Part shown: positions 8,066 to 16,585 of the stretch, piece after piece
How the letters are laid out: each line of letters starts with the position of its first letter
How positions within the stretch are numbered: position 1 is the stretch's first letter
Assembly (NCBI RefSeq): GCF_011516655.1
Contig: NZ_WOSV01000011.1
Coordinates: forward strand, 1 to 36,853
Direction of reading: 5' to 3'
Source: Acetobacter thailandicus
Lineage (GTDB): Bacteria > Pseudomonadota > Alphaproteobacteria > Acetobacterales > Acetobacteraceae
Length of the DNA stretch: 36,853 bases
Position numbers and translations under genes: made by a program
The notes under the pieces: model-generated
What the model was told of the DNA's origin: nothing
Database searches by the model: none
The model's input: only the letters and a program-made list of their open reading frames with translations

Positions 8066-8518
8066 ATGATCTTCGATCGTATGACAGATCTCATACTCCG
8101 GCATCTGCAACAGGATGGCCGCCTGACAAACGCTGAGCTGGCACACCGCGTCGGGCTTTCGCCATCAGCGTGCCTGCGGCGTGTCAAACTGCTTGAACAA
8201 ACCGGAATTATTCAGGGATATCGGGCCATTGTTGATCGTAATGCAACACACTCTATGGCTACCGTAATTGTTCAGATTACACTTGAACGGCAAACTGAAG
8301 AATGTCTGGGGCAATTTGAGAAAAGTGTTCGCAACTGCCCGGAAGTCAAAGAATGTTATCTGATGACAGGCGATGCCGATTATCTGCTGCGCGTTGAAGC
8401 ACGAGATATGTCAGACTACGAGCGCATTCATAAAGAAGAGCTTTCCCGCATGCCAGGAGTGGTACGGATTCAAAGTAACTTTGCAATCCGTCCGGTTGTT
8501 CAGGAATGGAAAAAATAA
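8066..8518 (+). CDS. Lrp/AsnC-family transcriptional regulator
   Basis: This 150-residue protein has an N-terminal winged helix-turn-helix at about residues 6-62 (NAELAHRVGLSPSACLRRVKLLEQTGIIQGY) and a C-terminal RAM/AsnC effector domain (about 70-145, with CYLMTGDADYLLRVEARDM). Lrp-type proteins form octamers and respond to amino acids. It is divergent from alr-dadA, so a role as the alanine/D-amino acid catabolism regulator (comparable to DadR or PutR types) is a reasonable inference. The ATG at 8066 follows GGAA at about 9 nt. An alternative ATG lies five codons in. Confidence 0.9.
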   Translation: MIFDRMTDLILRHLQQDGRLTNAELAHRVGLSPSACLRRVKLLEQTGIIQGYRAIVDRNATHSMATVIVQITLERQTEECLGQFEKSVRNCPEVKECYLMTGDADYLLRVEARDMSDYERIHKEELSRMPGVVRIQSNFAIRPVVQEWKK

Positions 8519-8524
8519 GCAGCG

Positions 8525-8553
8525 AAGAAGAGGCTAGTCTTCAGCCTCTTCTT
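8525..8553. terminator. Stem-loop shared by lrp-type gene and rbfA 3' ends
   Basis: AAGAAGAGGCT (8525-8535) and AGCCTCTTCTT (8543-8553) make a perfect 11-bp stem with a 7-nt loop, 7 nt after the regulator's stop codon. The right part lies inside the last codons of rbfA (Glu-rich tail). The T-run after it on the plus strand is interrupted. Confidence 0.65.
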
Positions 8554-8995
8554 CTGTTTCTTCGTCGAGATCACGCATAACGTCAGGTGATCTGAGCAGG
8601 GCATTCATATGCATGGCCTGATCAAGTGTTGTATCAGGCTGAAAATGCAGCTCCGGCACAATACGCAGGCGCAGTTTACGCGACATCTGAGAGCGCAGCC
8701 ATGGAGCCACTTTTTTCAGAGCTGGCAGATGCGCCTCAATATCGCTCTGCCCCATAAGAGCAACGAAAACCGTAGCATGTCTGAAATCTGGTGACAGGCG
8801 GACTTCAGTCACAGTCACCATAATACCAGCAAGCTCGGGGTTACGAAATGTGCTGCGAGAGAATAACTCAGCCAGAACACGCCTCACCTCTTCGCCTACA
8901 CGCAGCTGACGCTGCGAGGGGCCTGATGGTGAAAGACCGGCGAGATACCCCGCCGGCCCACTGTGTTTCGACTTATCTGACCCGTGACGACTCAT
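8534..8995 (-). CDS. rbfA: Ribosome-binding factor A RbfA
   Basis: RbfA binds the 30S subunit and supports late maturation of 16S rRNA. The 153-residue protein has the KH-like RbfA core at about residues 28-132 ([17 protein letters not shown] through [17 protein letters not shown]), preceded by a basic, Ser/Gly-rich leader and followed by a very acidic tail ([12 protein letters not shown]). Its start overlaps the infB stop by 4 nt, so translation is likely coupled. It is the last gene of the rimP-nusA-ylxR-infB-rbfA operon seen here. The acidic tail is encoded by the same bases that form the terminator stem of the convergent regulator gene. Confidence 0.93.
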   Translation of the reverse strand: MSRHGSDKSKHSGPAGYLAGLSPSGPSQRQLRVGEEVRRVLAELFSRSTFRNPELAGIMVTVTEVRLSPDFRHATVFVALMGQSDIEAHLPALKKVAPWLRSQMSRKLRLRIVPELHFQPDTTLDQAMHMNALLRSPDVMRDLDEETEEEAED

Positions 8996-11661
8996 GCCGG
9001 AACCAGTTCACTTTCAAAACATTCAACCACGTCACCTTCGCGCAGGTCATTATACCCGGCGAAAGACAGACCACATTCGTAGCCTTTGGCGGCTTCTTTA
9101 ACATCATCTTTAAAGCGTTTGAGCTGGCTCAGATCACCTTCATGGATCACCACACCGTCACGCAGCAGACGTACACCACAGCCACGTTTCACAACGCCCT
9201 CTGTGACATAACAACCGGCCACTTTACCCACACGGGTAATATCAAACACCTTGCGAATTTCGGCATACCCAAGGAACACTTCGCGATGTTTCGGAGCAAT
9301 CTTGCCACGAACCAGCTGTTCCACATCATCAGCCACCTGGTAGATGATGGAGTAATAACGAATATCAACATCTTCACGCTGCGCCAGCAGACGAGCCTGA
9401 GAGGTTGCACGCACGTTAAAGGCAATAATTACAGAGTCAGAAGCTTTAGCCAGCTGCACATCACTTTCGGTGATCTGACCAACTGTTGCATTCACAACGC
9501 GAACACCAACTTCCTCATGAGCAAGCTTAAGAACCGTTGCCTGAAGAGCTTCAGCCGAACCACGAACGTCCGCCTTAATCAGAACTGCAACTTCTTTCTG
9601 CTCACCAGCCTGAATACGTGCCAGCATCTGATCAAGTGTGCCACGGGCCGCAACCTGACCAGCAACATGATGTTCTTTCAGTTTTCTCTGACGGAACTCA
9701 CAGATCTCACGGGCACGCATTTCGTTCTCAACGACAACGAAAGGAGCGCCTGCGGCAGGCACACCAGTCAGGCCAAGAACCTCAACCGGTGTTGACGGAC
9801 CAGCTTCAGAAACCTGACGGCCACGGTCATTAACCAGAGCACGCACACGGCCCCACTCAGCGCCGGCAACCACGATATCACCTTTATTGAGAACACCTTT
9901 CTGAACCAGAACAGAGGCAACAGAGCCACGGCCCTTATCCAGACGGCTTTCAATAACAGCGCCTTCAGCTGAACGGTTCGGGTTAGCCTTAAGATCAAGG
10001 ATTTCTGCCTGAAGCAGAATAGCTTCCTCGAGCTTATCAAGACCTTCACGTTTCTTAGCTGAAACTTCAACGTCCTGAACGTCACCACCAAGAGATTCAA
10101 CAACAATCTCGTGGCTCAGAAGTTCCTGACGAACCCGCTCAGGGTTTGCACCTGGTTTATCAATTTTGTTGATGGCAACAATAATCGGCGCATCAGCAGC
10201 CTTAGCGTGCTTAATCGCTTCAATTGTCTGCGGCATAACACCGTCATCAGCAGCAACAACCAGAACAACCACATCGGTGATCGAAGCACCACGGGCACGC
10301 ATAGCAGTAAATGCTTCATGTCCTGGCGTATCGAGGAAGGTAATCTTCGCACCGGATGCGAGTGTCACCTGATATGCACCGATATGCTGGGTGATACCAC
10401 CGGCCTCGCCACCAGCCATATCTGTCGTGCGCAAAGCATCGAGCAGAGATGTCTTACCGTGGTCAACGTGACCCATAACAGTAACAACAGGCGGACGCGC
10501 AACCAGATTTTCAGGCGTATCTTCGATACCCTCAATACCCAGCTCAACATCGCTTTCAGCCACACGACGAACGCGGTGACCAAATTCTTCAACGATAAGC
10601 TCAGCAGTATCAGCATCAATCGTCTGTGTAACGGTCGCCATAACGCCGTTTTTCATCAGAGCCTTGATAACTTCACCCTGACGGGCGGCCATACGGTTTG
10701 CCAGTTCCTGAACGGTAATCGTTTCAGGCAGAATAACATCACGTACGACACGAACCTGGTCGGCACGCAGGCGCTCAAGCTCGGCCTGACGACGCTCACG
10801 CTCACGCTGACGACGTACAGAAGCGAGAGAACGGGTTTTATCATCATCCCCTTCAATCGCTGCACGCACATCGATACGGCCTGAACGACGACCACTATCA
10901 CCACGACGTGCACCGGCACTCTTACGGGGAGGAGGTGCACCATTACCACCAGGGCGACGGGGCGAACCTGCACCACGACGTGGCTCTTCATCAGCTTCTG
11001 CTGCACGCCCACCACGCAGACGCAGAGTCGGCGCTGCAGTCTGTTCAGCAGTCGAAGTCGAGGGCTGAGAACGCGCAGACTGAGAAGCCTGAGGTGCGGG
11101 CTGCTTTTTAAGCGGCCTGGCAGGCATCACAGCACGCTCAGCAAGCGGCTTCAGACGGTCAACAGGCGGTGCAAGAGTAACTTCGCCCGGAATAGGAACA
11201 GCTGAAACAACTGGTCCCTTCAGCTCAATTGGCTTAATTGCATCGATACGTGACTTACGCTCGGCTTCAGCCGCAGCGACCACTTCTTCAGCTGCACGCT
11301 TTTCATCTTCTTCACGGCGACGTGCTTCTTCTGCGGCAGAAAGAATCTGAATCTTTTCCTGCTCACGACGTTCAGCCTCGCGACGTTCAGCTTCTTCTGC
11401 TGCTTTTTTCTGCTCCAGAAGCACACGCTGACGAATAGCCAGCTCAGCTGCTGTCAGAGTACGGCCACCGCCACCACGTCCGCCGCTGCCAGAGCCGGGA
11501 CCACGCTTTTTGCGCACCTCGACCTGAACAACCTTGGAGCGGCCATGGCTGAAACTCTGCCGTACTGACCCGGCATCAACCGTCCGCCCTACGTCCGAAC
11601 GACCCGCCGTCCGAAGGGACAAACGCCCTTTACCCTGATCCTGATCCTTGCCTTCGCTCAT
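8992..11661 (-). CDS. infB: Translation initiation factor IF-2
   Basis: IF-2 is the GTPase that delivers initiator tRNA to the 30S subunit and promotes subunit joining. The 889-residue protein has a low-complexity, charged N-terminal region with a likely coiled coil (about 75-140, Ala/Glu/Arg-rich) and a basic Gly/Arg/Pro-rich stretch (about 215-265). A second IF-2 N-terminal domain lies near 305-360. The G domain has G1 GHVDHGKT (397-404), G3 DTPGHE (444-449) and G4 NKID (498-501), followed by domains II-IV to the end. The start overlaps ylxR by 4 nt and the stop overlaps rbfA by 4 nt. The initiator tRNA-fMet gene is also in this window (36755-36831). Confidence 0.97.
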   Translation of the reverse strand: MSEGKDQDQGKGRLSLRTAGRSDVGRTVDAGSVRQSFSHGRSKVVQVEVRKKRGPGSGSGGRGGGGRTLTAAELAIRQRVLLEQKKAAEEAERREAERREQEKIQILSAAEEARRREEDEKRAAEEVVAAAEAERKSRIDAIKPIELKGPVVSAVPIPGEVTLAPPVDRLKPLAERAVMPARPLKKQPAPQASQSARSQPSTSTAEQTAAPTLRLRGGRAAEADEEPRRGAGSPRRPGGNGAPPPRKSAGARRGDSGRRSGRIDVRAAIEGDDDKTRSLASVRRQRERERRQAELERLRADQVRVVRDVILPETITVQELANRMAARQGEVIKALMKNGVMATVTQTIDADTAELIVEEFGHRVRRVAESDVELGIEGIEDTPENLVARPPVVTVMGHVDHGKTSLLDALRTTDMAGGEAGGITQHIGAYQVTLASGAKITFLDTPGHEAFTAMRARGASITDVVVLVVAADDGVMPQTIEAIKHAKAADAPIIVAINKIDKPGANPERVRQELLSHEIVVESLGGDVQDVEVSAKKREGLDKLEEAILLQAEILDLKANPNRSAEGAVIESRLDKGRGSVASVLVQKGVLNKGDIVVAGAEWGRVRALVNDRGRQVSEAGPSTPVEVLGLTGVPAAGAPFVVVENEMRAREICEFRQRKLKEHHVAGQVAARGTLDQMLARIQAGEQKEVAVLIKADVRGSAEALQATVLKLAHEEVGVRVVNATVGQITESDVQLAKASDSVIIAFNVRATSQARLLAQREDVDIRYYSIIYQVADDVEQLVRGKIAPKHREVFLGYAEIRKVFDITRVGKVAGCYVTEGVVKRGCGVRLLRDGVVIHEGDLSQLKRFKDDVKEAAKGYECGLSFAGYNDLREGDVVECFESELVPA

Positions 11662-12302
11662 TGACCTGCCTGTTCAAACCCATCCGCCGAAAAAGTCCGA
11701 CGAACCTGGGGAGCACTGATGGCAACCCCGATAAAACGCCCATTTTCGCAACACAGACGGGAGGCCATGCCCCCGTGCGCCAGTGCCACATTCACCACTC
11801 GCTCACGACCGAAAGCCTGCGTAAGGTCCTTCACCGAAAGCGTCCTGATTACGGGCAGCTCGCGCGCACCTGACAAAAGCCGGCGCAACTCATCTTCACT
11901 GCCATCTGATGCGTGCACAATAACTGCGGCCTGCTGCCGCGCTATCATTTCACGTACCTTCGTAAACCCACTCACAGACTGCCCGGCACGCCGGGCAAGC
12001 CCTAAAACATTTATCATACGCTGATGCAGACCTTTTTCGATCTGAAACATCAGATCATCAGGTATCTGCACCTGACAACGCGCGGCCCGGGCAAAAACAC
12101 CACGCTTGCAGGCCTGTTCTACCACATCCTGCCGCGCACTCAACCATATTCCTCGCCCGGGAAGTTTCGCACCCAGGTCAGGTGTAATAACAGAAGATGG
12201 CGAAACCACGAAACGAATCATGTCCTCAGGCTGCCCCTGCTGCCGTGTCACGGCGCAGCGACGCAATGGACCCGTTTCTGTATCAGCTTCACTCTCTGAC
12301 AA
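11658..12302 (-). CDS. ylxR: YlxR-type RNA-binding protein fused to an L7Ae-like domain
   Basis: The 214-residue protein has an N-terminal YlxR (DUF448) domain at about residues 10-90, with CAVTRQQ and GRGIWLSA, and a C-terminal L7Ae/YlxQ-like domain (about 95-200, with [17 protein letters not shown] and [11 protein letters not shown]). Both domain types bind RNA. In Firmicutes they are two separate proteins encoded by the same operon, and the fused form is usual in alphaproteobacteria. The gene lies between nusA and infB with a 4-nt overlap with infB, and 40 nt separate it from the nusA stop. The precise function is not established. A role in transcription/translation coupling is inference from the operon. 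Confidence 0.88.
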   Translation of the reverse strand: MSESEADTETGPLRRCAVTRQQGQPEDMIRFVVSPSSVITPDLGAKLPGRGIWLSARQDVVEQACKRGVFARAARCQVQIPDDLMFQIEKGLHQRMINVLGLARRAGQSVSGFTKVREMIARQQAAVIVHASDGSEDELRRLLSGARELPVIRTLSVKDLTQAFGRERVVNVALAHGGMASRLCCENGRFIGVAISAPQVRRTFSADGFEQAGQ

Positions 12303-12342
12303 ATATTATCCCCTGCTATCAGACCTGAAAGGGCTCTGACGA

Positions 12343-13869
12343 CTATCCTTCAGAAGGAGAGGCTCCCTCCCCTTCATCAAACCAGTGTGCACGAGCTGCC
12401 ATAATAATTTCATTTGCAGCATCTTCCTCGATAACATCAGCTCCGAGGATATCAACCAGCTCATCACCTGCCAGGTCGGCAAGATCATCGAGGGTCTTTA
12501 TACCCTTTTCACCGAGAGTCACAAGCATCTGATTCGTAAATACGCCCAGATCGGCAATCTCGTCAGAAACCAGCAGCTCTTTGCGACGGCTATCAAGATC
12601 ATCTTCCTTTTTCACAAGGAAAGACTCCGCACGCTGCACCAGCTCACCAACGACCGATTCGTCAAAACCTTCGATACCAATCAGCTCGTCTGGCTCAGCG
12701 TAGGCCAGCTCCTCCACTGAGTGGAAACCTTCAGTAACCAGAAGCCCTGCAATAACATCATCAACATCAAGCGCGCTGACAAACAGGTTTGTCCGACGGC
12801 GGAATTCTTCCTGACGACGTTCAGATTCTTCTGCTTCAGTCAGAATATCAATATCCCAGCGTGTCAGCTGGCTGGCCAGACGTACGTTCTGACCACGACG
12901 ACCGATTGCCAGAGAAAGCTGTTCATCAGGAACAACAACCTCAACACGACCGGCTTCCTCGTCCATAACCACTTTAGACACTTCAGCCGGAGCAAGCGCA
13001 TTCACGACAAAAGTAGCCGCCTGCGGGCTCCAGGGAATAATATCAATTTTCTCGCCCTGAAGTTCAGCAACAACAGCCTGAACCCTGGACCCGCGCATAC
13101 CCACACAGGCACCAACCGGGTCAATAGAGGCATCACGCGAAATAACAGCCATCTTCGCACGTGAACCAGGGTCACGGGCAACAGCCTTAATTTCGATAAT
13201 ACCGTCATAAATCTCCGGCACTTCCTGTGCAAACAACTTTGCAAGGAATGCAGGATGGGTACGGGAGAGGAAAACCTGCGGGCCACGTGGCTCGTCGCGC
13301 ACATCATAGATGTAAGCACGAACACGATCAGAGTTACGGAATGTCTCGCGGGCGATCAGCTCATCACGACGCAGCAGTGCCTCTGTCGAACCGATCTCAA
13401 CCATAAGGTTACCGTATTCAGTACGCTTAACCGTGCCATTAACAATCTCGCCAACACGATCTTTAAACTCGTTATACTGGCGCTTACGCTCATACTCGCG
13501 CACACGCTGCACGATAACCTGCTTAGCGGTCTGCGCGGCAATACGTCCAAAATCAATCGGAGGCAGCGGGTCAACGATATATTCGCCAATTTTCAGGTTT
13601 TCCTGAAATTTTTTGGCGATCGCCAGAGGAATTTGTGTTTCCTCATTTTCTACCTGCTCAACCACCTCGGTCCAGCGGGAAAGACGAACCTCCCCGGTGC
13701 GGCGATCAATGGTCGCACGAATATCTTTTTCGTGACCGTATTTAGCACGCCCGGCCTTTTGAATGGCCTGCTCCATGGCTTCCAGCACTTCGTCGCGATC
13801 AATTCCTTTCTCGCGCGAAACAGCATCTGCAACCAGCAGTAATTCAGGACGGGAAACAGAGGTATCCAT
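12343..13869 (-). CDS. nusA: Transcription termination/antitermination factor NusA
   Basis: NusA binds RNA polymerase and controls pausing, termination and rRNA antitermination. The 508-residue protein has the NusA N-terminal domain (1-130, RPELLLVADAVSREKGI), an S1 domain (about 135-200), and two KH domains (about 230-345, with RDPGSRAKMAVIS and GVCVGMRGSRVQAV-like text, then LSLAIGRRGQNVRLAS). The C-terminal half holds helix-hairpin-helix AR-type repeats (about 370-500). It follows rimP by 30 nt in the conserved rimP-nusA order. The ATG at 13869 is the likely start. Confidence 0.96.
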   Translation of the reverse strand: MDTSVSRPELLLVADAVSREKGIDRDEVLEAMEQAIQKAGRAKYGHEKDIRATIDRRTGEVRLSRWTEVVEQVENEETQIPLAIAKKFQENLKIGEYIVDPLPPIDFGRIAAQTAKQVIVQRVREYERKRQYNEFKDRVGEIVNGTVKRTEYGNLMVEIGSTEALLRRDELIARETFRNSDRVRAYIYDVRDEPRGPQVFLSRTHPAFLAKLFAQEVPEIYDGIIEIKAVARDPGSRAKMAVISRDASIDPVGACVGMRGSRVQAVVAELQGEKIDIIPWSPQAATFVVNALAPAEVSKVVMDEEAGRVEVVVPDEQLSLAIGRRGQNVRLASQLTRWDIDILTEAEESERRQEEFRRRTNLFVSALDVDDVIAGLLVTEGFHSVEELAYAEPDELIGIEGFDESVVGELVQRAESFLVKKEDDLDSRRKELLVSDEIADLGVFTNQMLVTLGEKGIKTLDDLADLAGDELVDILGADVIEEDAANEIIMAARAHWFDEGEGASPSEG

Positions 13870-13899
13870 GCTCTCAGCTCTCCAAAACAGGCAGCTTGA

Positions 13900-14520
13900 T
13901 CAGTTCAGTCTGAAATCAGCAGAACCATCAGACTCTACATTATCTTCGTCGTGATCACCCGCAGCAGCCGGGCGGGCCATACGTGCACTCGACTCGATGA
14001 GAGCGTCCGTCAGAACCAGACGGGCGCGGCGAATTTCAGCCAGGGGCAACGCAACTTCCGTGCCGTCATCCAGCTTTAAGCGTGCCGCTGTCTCGTCGGC
14101 ACCAAGCACCACACCAAGAAAGCGACGACGTCCGTTTAATGGCACAATCACTTCAGCTTTAGCCTGATGTCCGGCAAAGCGATTCCAGTCTTTCACGCGT
14201 GTAAGAGGGCGATCAATCCCTGCTGAAGACACTTCAAGCGTCCAGTTACCCGGAATAGGATCTTCAACATCAAAGATAGCGCCGGCAGCACGGCTAATGC
14301 GCTCACAATCATTGACACTGATCAGAGAGCCATCCTTGCGGTCTGCCATAATCTGTACAGTCGGCCTCTCGCGCCCGAGCACAGAAATGCGAACTATTTC
14401 ATACCCCATATCCTCGATCATCGGCGCAATAAGCGCAACCAGTCTGGATTCGAGGCCTGAATGAGCAGAGAGATCAGCGTCCAATACAAAACCAGGCGGC
14501 CCGTCAAGGCCACCCCCCAA
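13900..14520 (-). CDS. rimP: Ribosome maturation factor RimP
   Basis: RimP assists early 30S assembly. The protein (up to 206 residues) has the RimP N-terminal domain ([22 protein letters not shown] and [13 protein letters not shown]) and the C-terminal SH3-like domain ([24 protein letters not shown]). The family core starts near residue 20, so the start is uncertain. The first frame start is TTG at 14520, with no Shine-Dalgarno sequence before it. A second TTG lies 12 codons further in. The nearby ATG at 14531 is out of frame. It is the first gene of the operon, and a promoter-like pair lies just upstream (14550-14578). Confidence 0.88.
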   Translation of the reverse strand: MGGGLDGPPGFVLDADLSAHSGLESRLVALIAPMIEDMGYEIVRISVLGRERPTVQIMADRKDGSLISVNDCERISRAAGAIFDVEDPIPGNWTLEVSSAGIDRPLTRVKDWNRFAGHQAKAEVIVPLNGRRRFLGVVLGADETAARLKLDDGTEVALPLAEIRRARLVLTDALIESSARMARPAAAGDHDEDNVESDGSADFRLN

Positions 14521-14549
14521 TTTTTTATATTCATGAAAGGAGATATTTG

Positions 14550-14578
14550 TGTGTAAGCGATTTCCACTATCTCTGCAA
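14550..14578 (-). promoter_or_regulatory. Possible promoter of the rimP-nusA operon
   Basis: On the minus strand, TTGCAG (14573-14578) and TACACA (14550-14555) are separated by 17 nt, placing transcription start about 20 nt before the rimP frame. The -10 element is weak, so this is a tentative call. Confidence 0.4.
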
Positions 14579-14595
14579 GTGTCCTGAAGTTAATC

Positions 14596-14669
14596 TTATA
14601 TGCCTTTTTCAGGCCTCATAACGATATTATAATTATATGTCTTTTTCGGGCTTCATACGGTATTATAAT
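14596..14669 (+). repeat. Tandem imperfect 37-bp repeat, each copy ending in TATAAT
   Basis: Unit 1 is 14596-14632 and unit 2 is 14633-14669, both beginning TTATATG. They share about 80 percent of bases with a single shift of one base. Each holds TTTTTC (14605-14610 and 14642-14647) followed after 17 or 16 nt by a perfect TATAAT (14628-14633 and 14664-14669). Each copy could act as a plus-strand promoter for the gene at 14717. The -35 match to TTGACA is poor. Confidence 0.6.
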
Positions 14670-14716
14670 CAACCGGCGACGCTTACCATATTAACTATAC
14701 TGCCTGGGTAATTCGC

Positions 14717-15304
14717 ATGAGCTTCACCCCTCAGCCAGAGAGAAAACTTCGTGCAGAAGAGGAAAAAAAAACCTCTGGCCTGAAAGCTGCGTGTATTCTC
14801 ACAGGTACGGTTATTCTCTTAGCCGGAGCGGGTGTTCATTTTACCGGCGGTAAGACATTTTTATCATCCATGGCCGGGGAGTCTGCCTCTTCATCGGAAA
14901 TTATTTCCATGGGCAATCAGGCCACTCAGGTGCGCCTCATCTCCCCTGATTCCGCAGCTGAGGCTTTAAGTCACTCTGAATTTTCACCCGATGAACAAAG
15001 CCAGATTCTTGCAGCGGTAAAGCGTCGGGAACTCAGACTTGTAGAAATGCCTGTATTTGACGCTACCGGCAGCGGTGGCATTGTTACGATATCATGCGGC
15101 ACAATGTCTCAGACCGTGCACCTTGCACCCACCCCGAAAACTCTCATTCTCCCGATTACGGTCGCAGGCACAGTCAGTGTTACGCCTGCTTCTGACCCGG
15201 GGATGTCAGGAATCGGTACTGGAGTTATTACGATGTTTGGACCTCAGGCTCTCCCTGTTATTCATGGTGGACAAACACTAAGCATGACTGTGATTGCCCA
15301 ATGA
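14717..15304 (+). CDS. Single-pass membrane protein, first gene of the AAA+ operon
   Basis: This is a 195-residue protein of unrecognised family. A charged cytoplasmic leader (1-20) is followed by one membrane helix (about 22-43) and a predicted periplasmic part of about 150 residues. The last 75 residues alternate Val, Thr, Ile, Gly and Pro in a way that suggests a small beta-rich domain (IVTISCGTMSQTVHL, LILPITVAGTVSVTP). It has a single Cys (127) in the periplasmic part. The 3' end overlaps the next gene by 4 nt (ATGA at 15301), so the two are coupled. No function can be assigned from sequence. Position with a membrane AAA+ ATPase suggests it is a partner or substrate-binding subunit of that machine. 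Confidence 0.75.
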   Translation: MSFTPQPERKLRAEEEKKTSGLKAACILTGTVILLAGAGVHFTGGKTFLSSMAGESASSSEIISMGNQATQVRLISPDSAAEALSHSEFSPDEQSQILAAVKRRELRLVEMPVFDATGSGGIVTISCGTMSQTVHLAPTPKTLILPITVAGTVSVTPASDPGMSGIGTGVITMFGPQALPVIHGGQTLSMTVIAQ

Positions 15305-16581
15305 AAGGTTTACTCCCCGCTCTTAACCGCCTGATGCCGTTAATGATGGTGATCTTCCTGATTCTGGCCAGCATACAAATGGCCATCAGCCTTCACCTTT
15401 CACTGGCTTCTGTCGGGCATTTTATGAAGTGGTGCGCTCCGGCATGGCCTGTACTGGCTGCAGCAGGTAGTATTCTGACAATAAGCGGACTGTTATTTGA
15501 AGTAAGAGCGGAGCGACTTGCCCGTAAAGGTTTGTTGCGCCAACAAGGATGGATTATGGATATTCTCAGCAGACTAACGAACCGCAACGCTCTCGAAGAA
15601 ATGCTGGCACGTGAGCAGCGTGAAACCAGCCTTGATGCGGAAGAACTTGCCGCTAATCTGCGCGCACGCGTTATCGGCCAGGATCAGGTCTGTGAAGACA
15701 TTGCTGCTCAGCTGCGCCGGCGCCTGGCTCTGCAGGTGCGTGGCAAACCCGTTGGTATCTTCCTGCTTGCTGGCCCCCCTGGCACGGGCAAAACCTATCT
15801 GGCAAAGCAGATGGCCCAGCAGCTTGAACGCCCTTTACTGCATTTTGATATGACGCAGATGAGTGACCCCCATGCTGCAACTCAGCTCTTTGGTTCACCT
15901 AAAGGATATGTCGGGTCAGACACCTATGGTAAACTCACCGGCGGCCTTAAAGAAAAACCAGATGCTGTTGTTTTGCTTGATGAGATCGAAAAAGCACATC
16001 CTGATGTTTTCAAAAAATTCCTGACCGCATGGAATGACGGGCACATTACTGAAGCCTCAACCGGGCAGCAGGTCTCAACAGTAAGGGCTATCTTTGTTCT
16101 GACCTCAAATATTGCGACAGAAGCTCTGACCGAGATTGCAGACCGCCTGCATGACGACCCGGACCGTATGCGTGCCGAATCGGTTGAAGCCCTGCGTCAG
16201 GCTGGCTTTGCTGCCGAAGTCCTTAACCGCCTTGATCGTATCTTTGTTTTCCGCGCCCTCAAAGGCCTTGATATTGCACGTGTTGCTGCCCTTGAAATTG
16301 AAACTATGATTGAAGGCTATGGCCTGAAAATTGAAGTTGGCGGAATTGACCCGACCCTGCTGATGGACGTCATGCGTCGCCAGATTCGTATGGGAGACGG
16401 TGCCTCTGCCCGTGACCTCGTACGCTCCATAGAAGATATGATCAGCGAATCACTGATTGTTGCCCGCCAGCAGGGAGCCCGGATGGTCACGATTGACCGG
16501 GCAGAAGATGGTACCATCACGGCCAGAACCGCTGATAACAATCCAAACTCTACATCTTCCCATGCTCGTCTGATGCCCTGA
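15301..16581 (+). CDS. Membrane-anchored single-ring AAA+ ATPase, ClpB/ClpA D2-like
   Basis: The 426-residue protein has two N-terminal membrane helices (about 12-31 and 46-66) joined by a short periplasmic loop, a helical linker (about 70-125), and one AAA_2 module. Visible motifs are Walker A GPPGTGKT (158-165), pore-loop GYVG (202-205), Walker B VVLLDEIEKAHPD (223-235), sensor 1 TSN (268-270), arginine-finger region LNRLDR (308-313) and sensor 2 GASARD (367-372). Pore loop and Walker B match the second AAA domain of ClpB and ClpA, so ATP-driven threading of a protein is likely. No N-terminal substrate domain, first AAA domain, or obvious ClpP-docking loop (IGF/IGL type) is seen. It is translationally coupled to the genes on both sides. 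Its substrate and biological role are unknown. Confidence 0.9.
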   Translation: MKGLLPALNRLMPLMMVIFLILASIQMAISLHLSLASVGHFMKWCAPAWPVLAAAGSILTISGLLFEVRAERLARKGLLRQQGWIMDILSRLTNRNALEEMLAREQRETSLDAEELAANLRARVIGQDQVCEDIAAQLRRRLALQVRGKPVGIFLLAGPPGTGKTYLAKQMAQQLERPLLHFDMTQMSDPHAATQLFGSPKGYVGSDTYGKLTGGLKEKPDAVVLLDEIEKAHPDVFKKFLTAWNDGHITEASTGQQVSTVRAIFVLTSNIATEALTEIADRLHDDPDRMRAESVEALRQAGFAAEVLNRLDRIFVFRALKGLDIARVAALEIETMIEGYGLKIEVGGIDPTLLMDVMRRQIRMGDGASARDLVRSIEDMISESLIVARQQGARMVTIDRAEDGTITARTADNNPNSTSSHARLMP

Positions 16582-16585
16582 AAAC

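Noticed and set aside
10900..11110. Repetitive Gly/Arg/Ala/Pro coding stretch in infB
   Set aside because: It is the normal low-complexity N-terminal part of IF-2, not an inserted repeat.
8848..11111. Long plus-strand frames opposite infB and rbfA (up to 315 and 257 residues)
   Set aside because: They are antisense to strongly conserved infB/rbfA codons, are rich in Asn, Thr and His as expected from reversed codons, and have no ribosome-binding site or known domain.
12385..13842. Plus-strand frames opposite nusA (111-195 residues)
   Set aside because: Antisense shadows of nusA without ribosome-binding sites or recognisable sequence.
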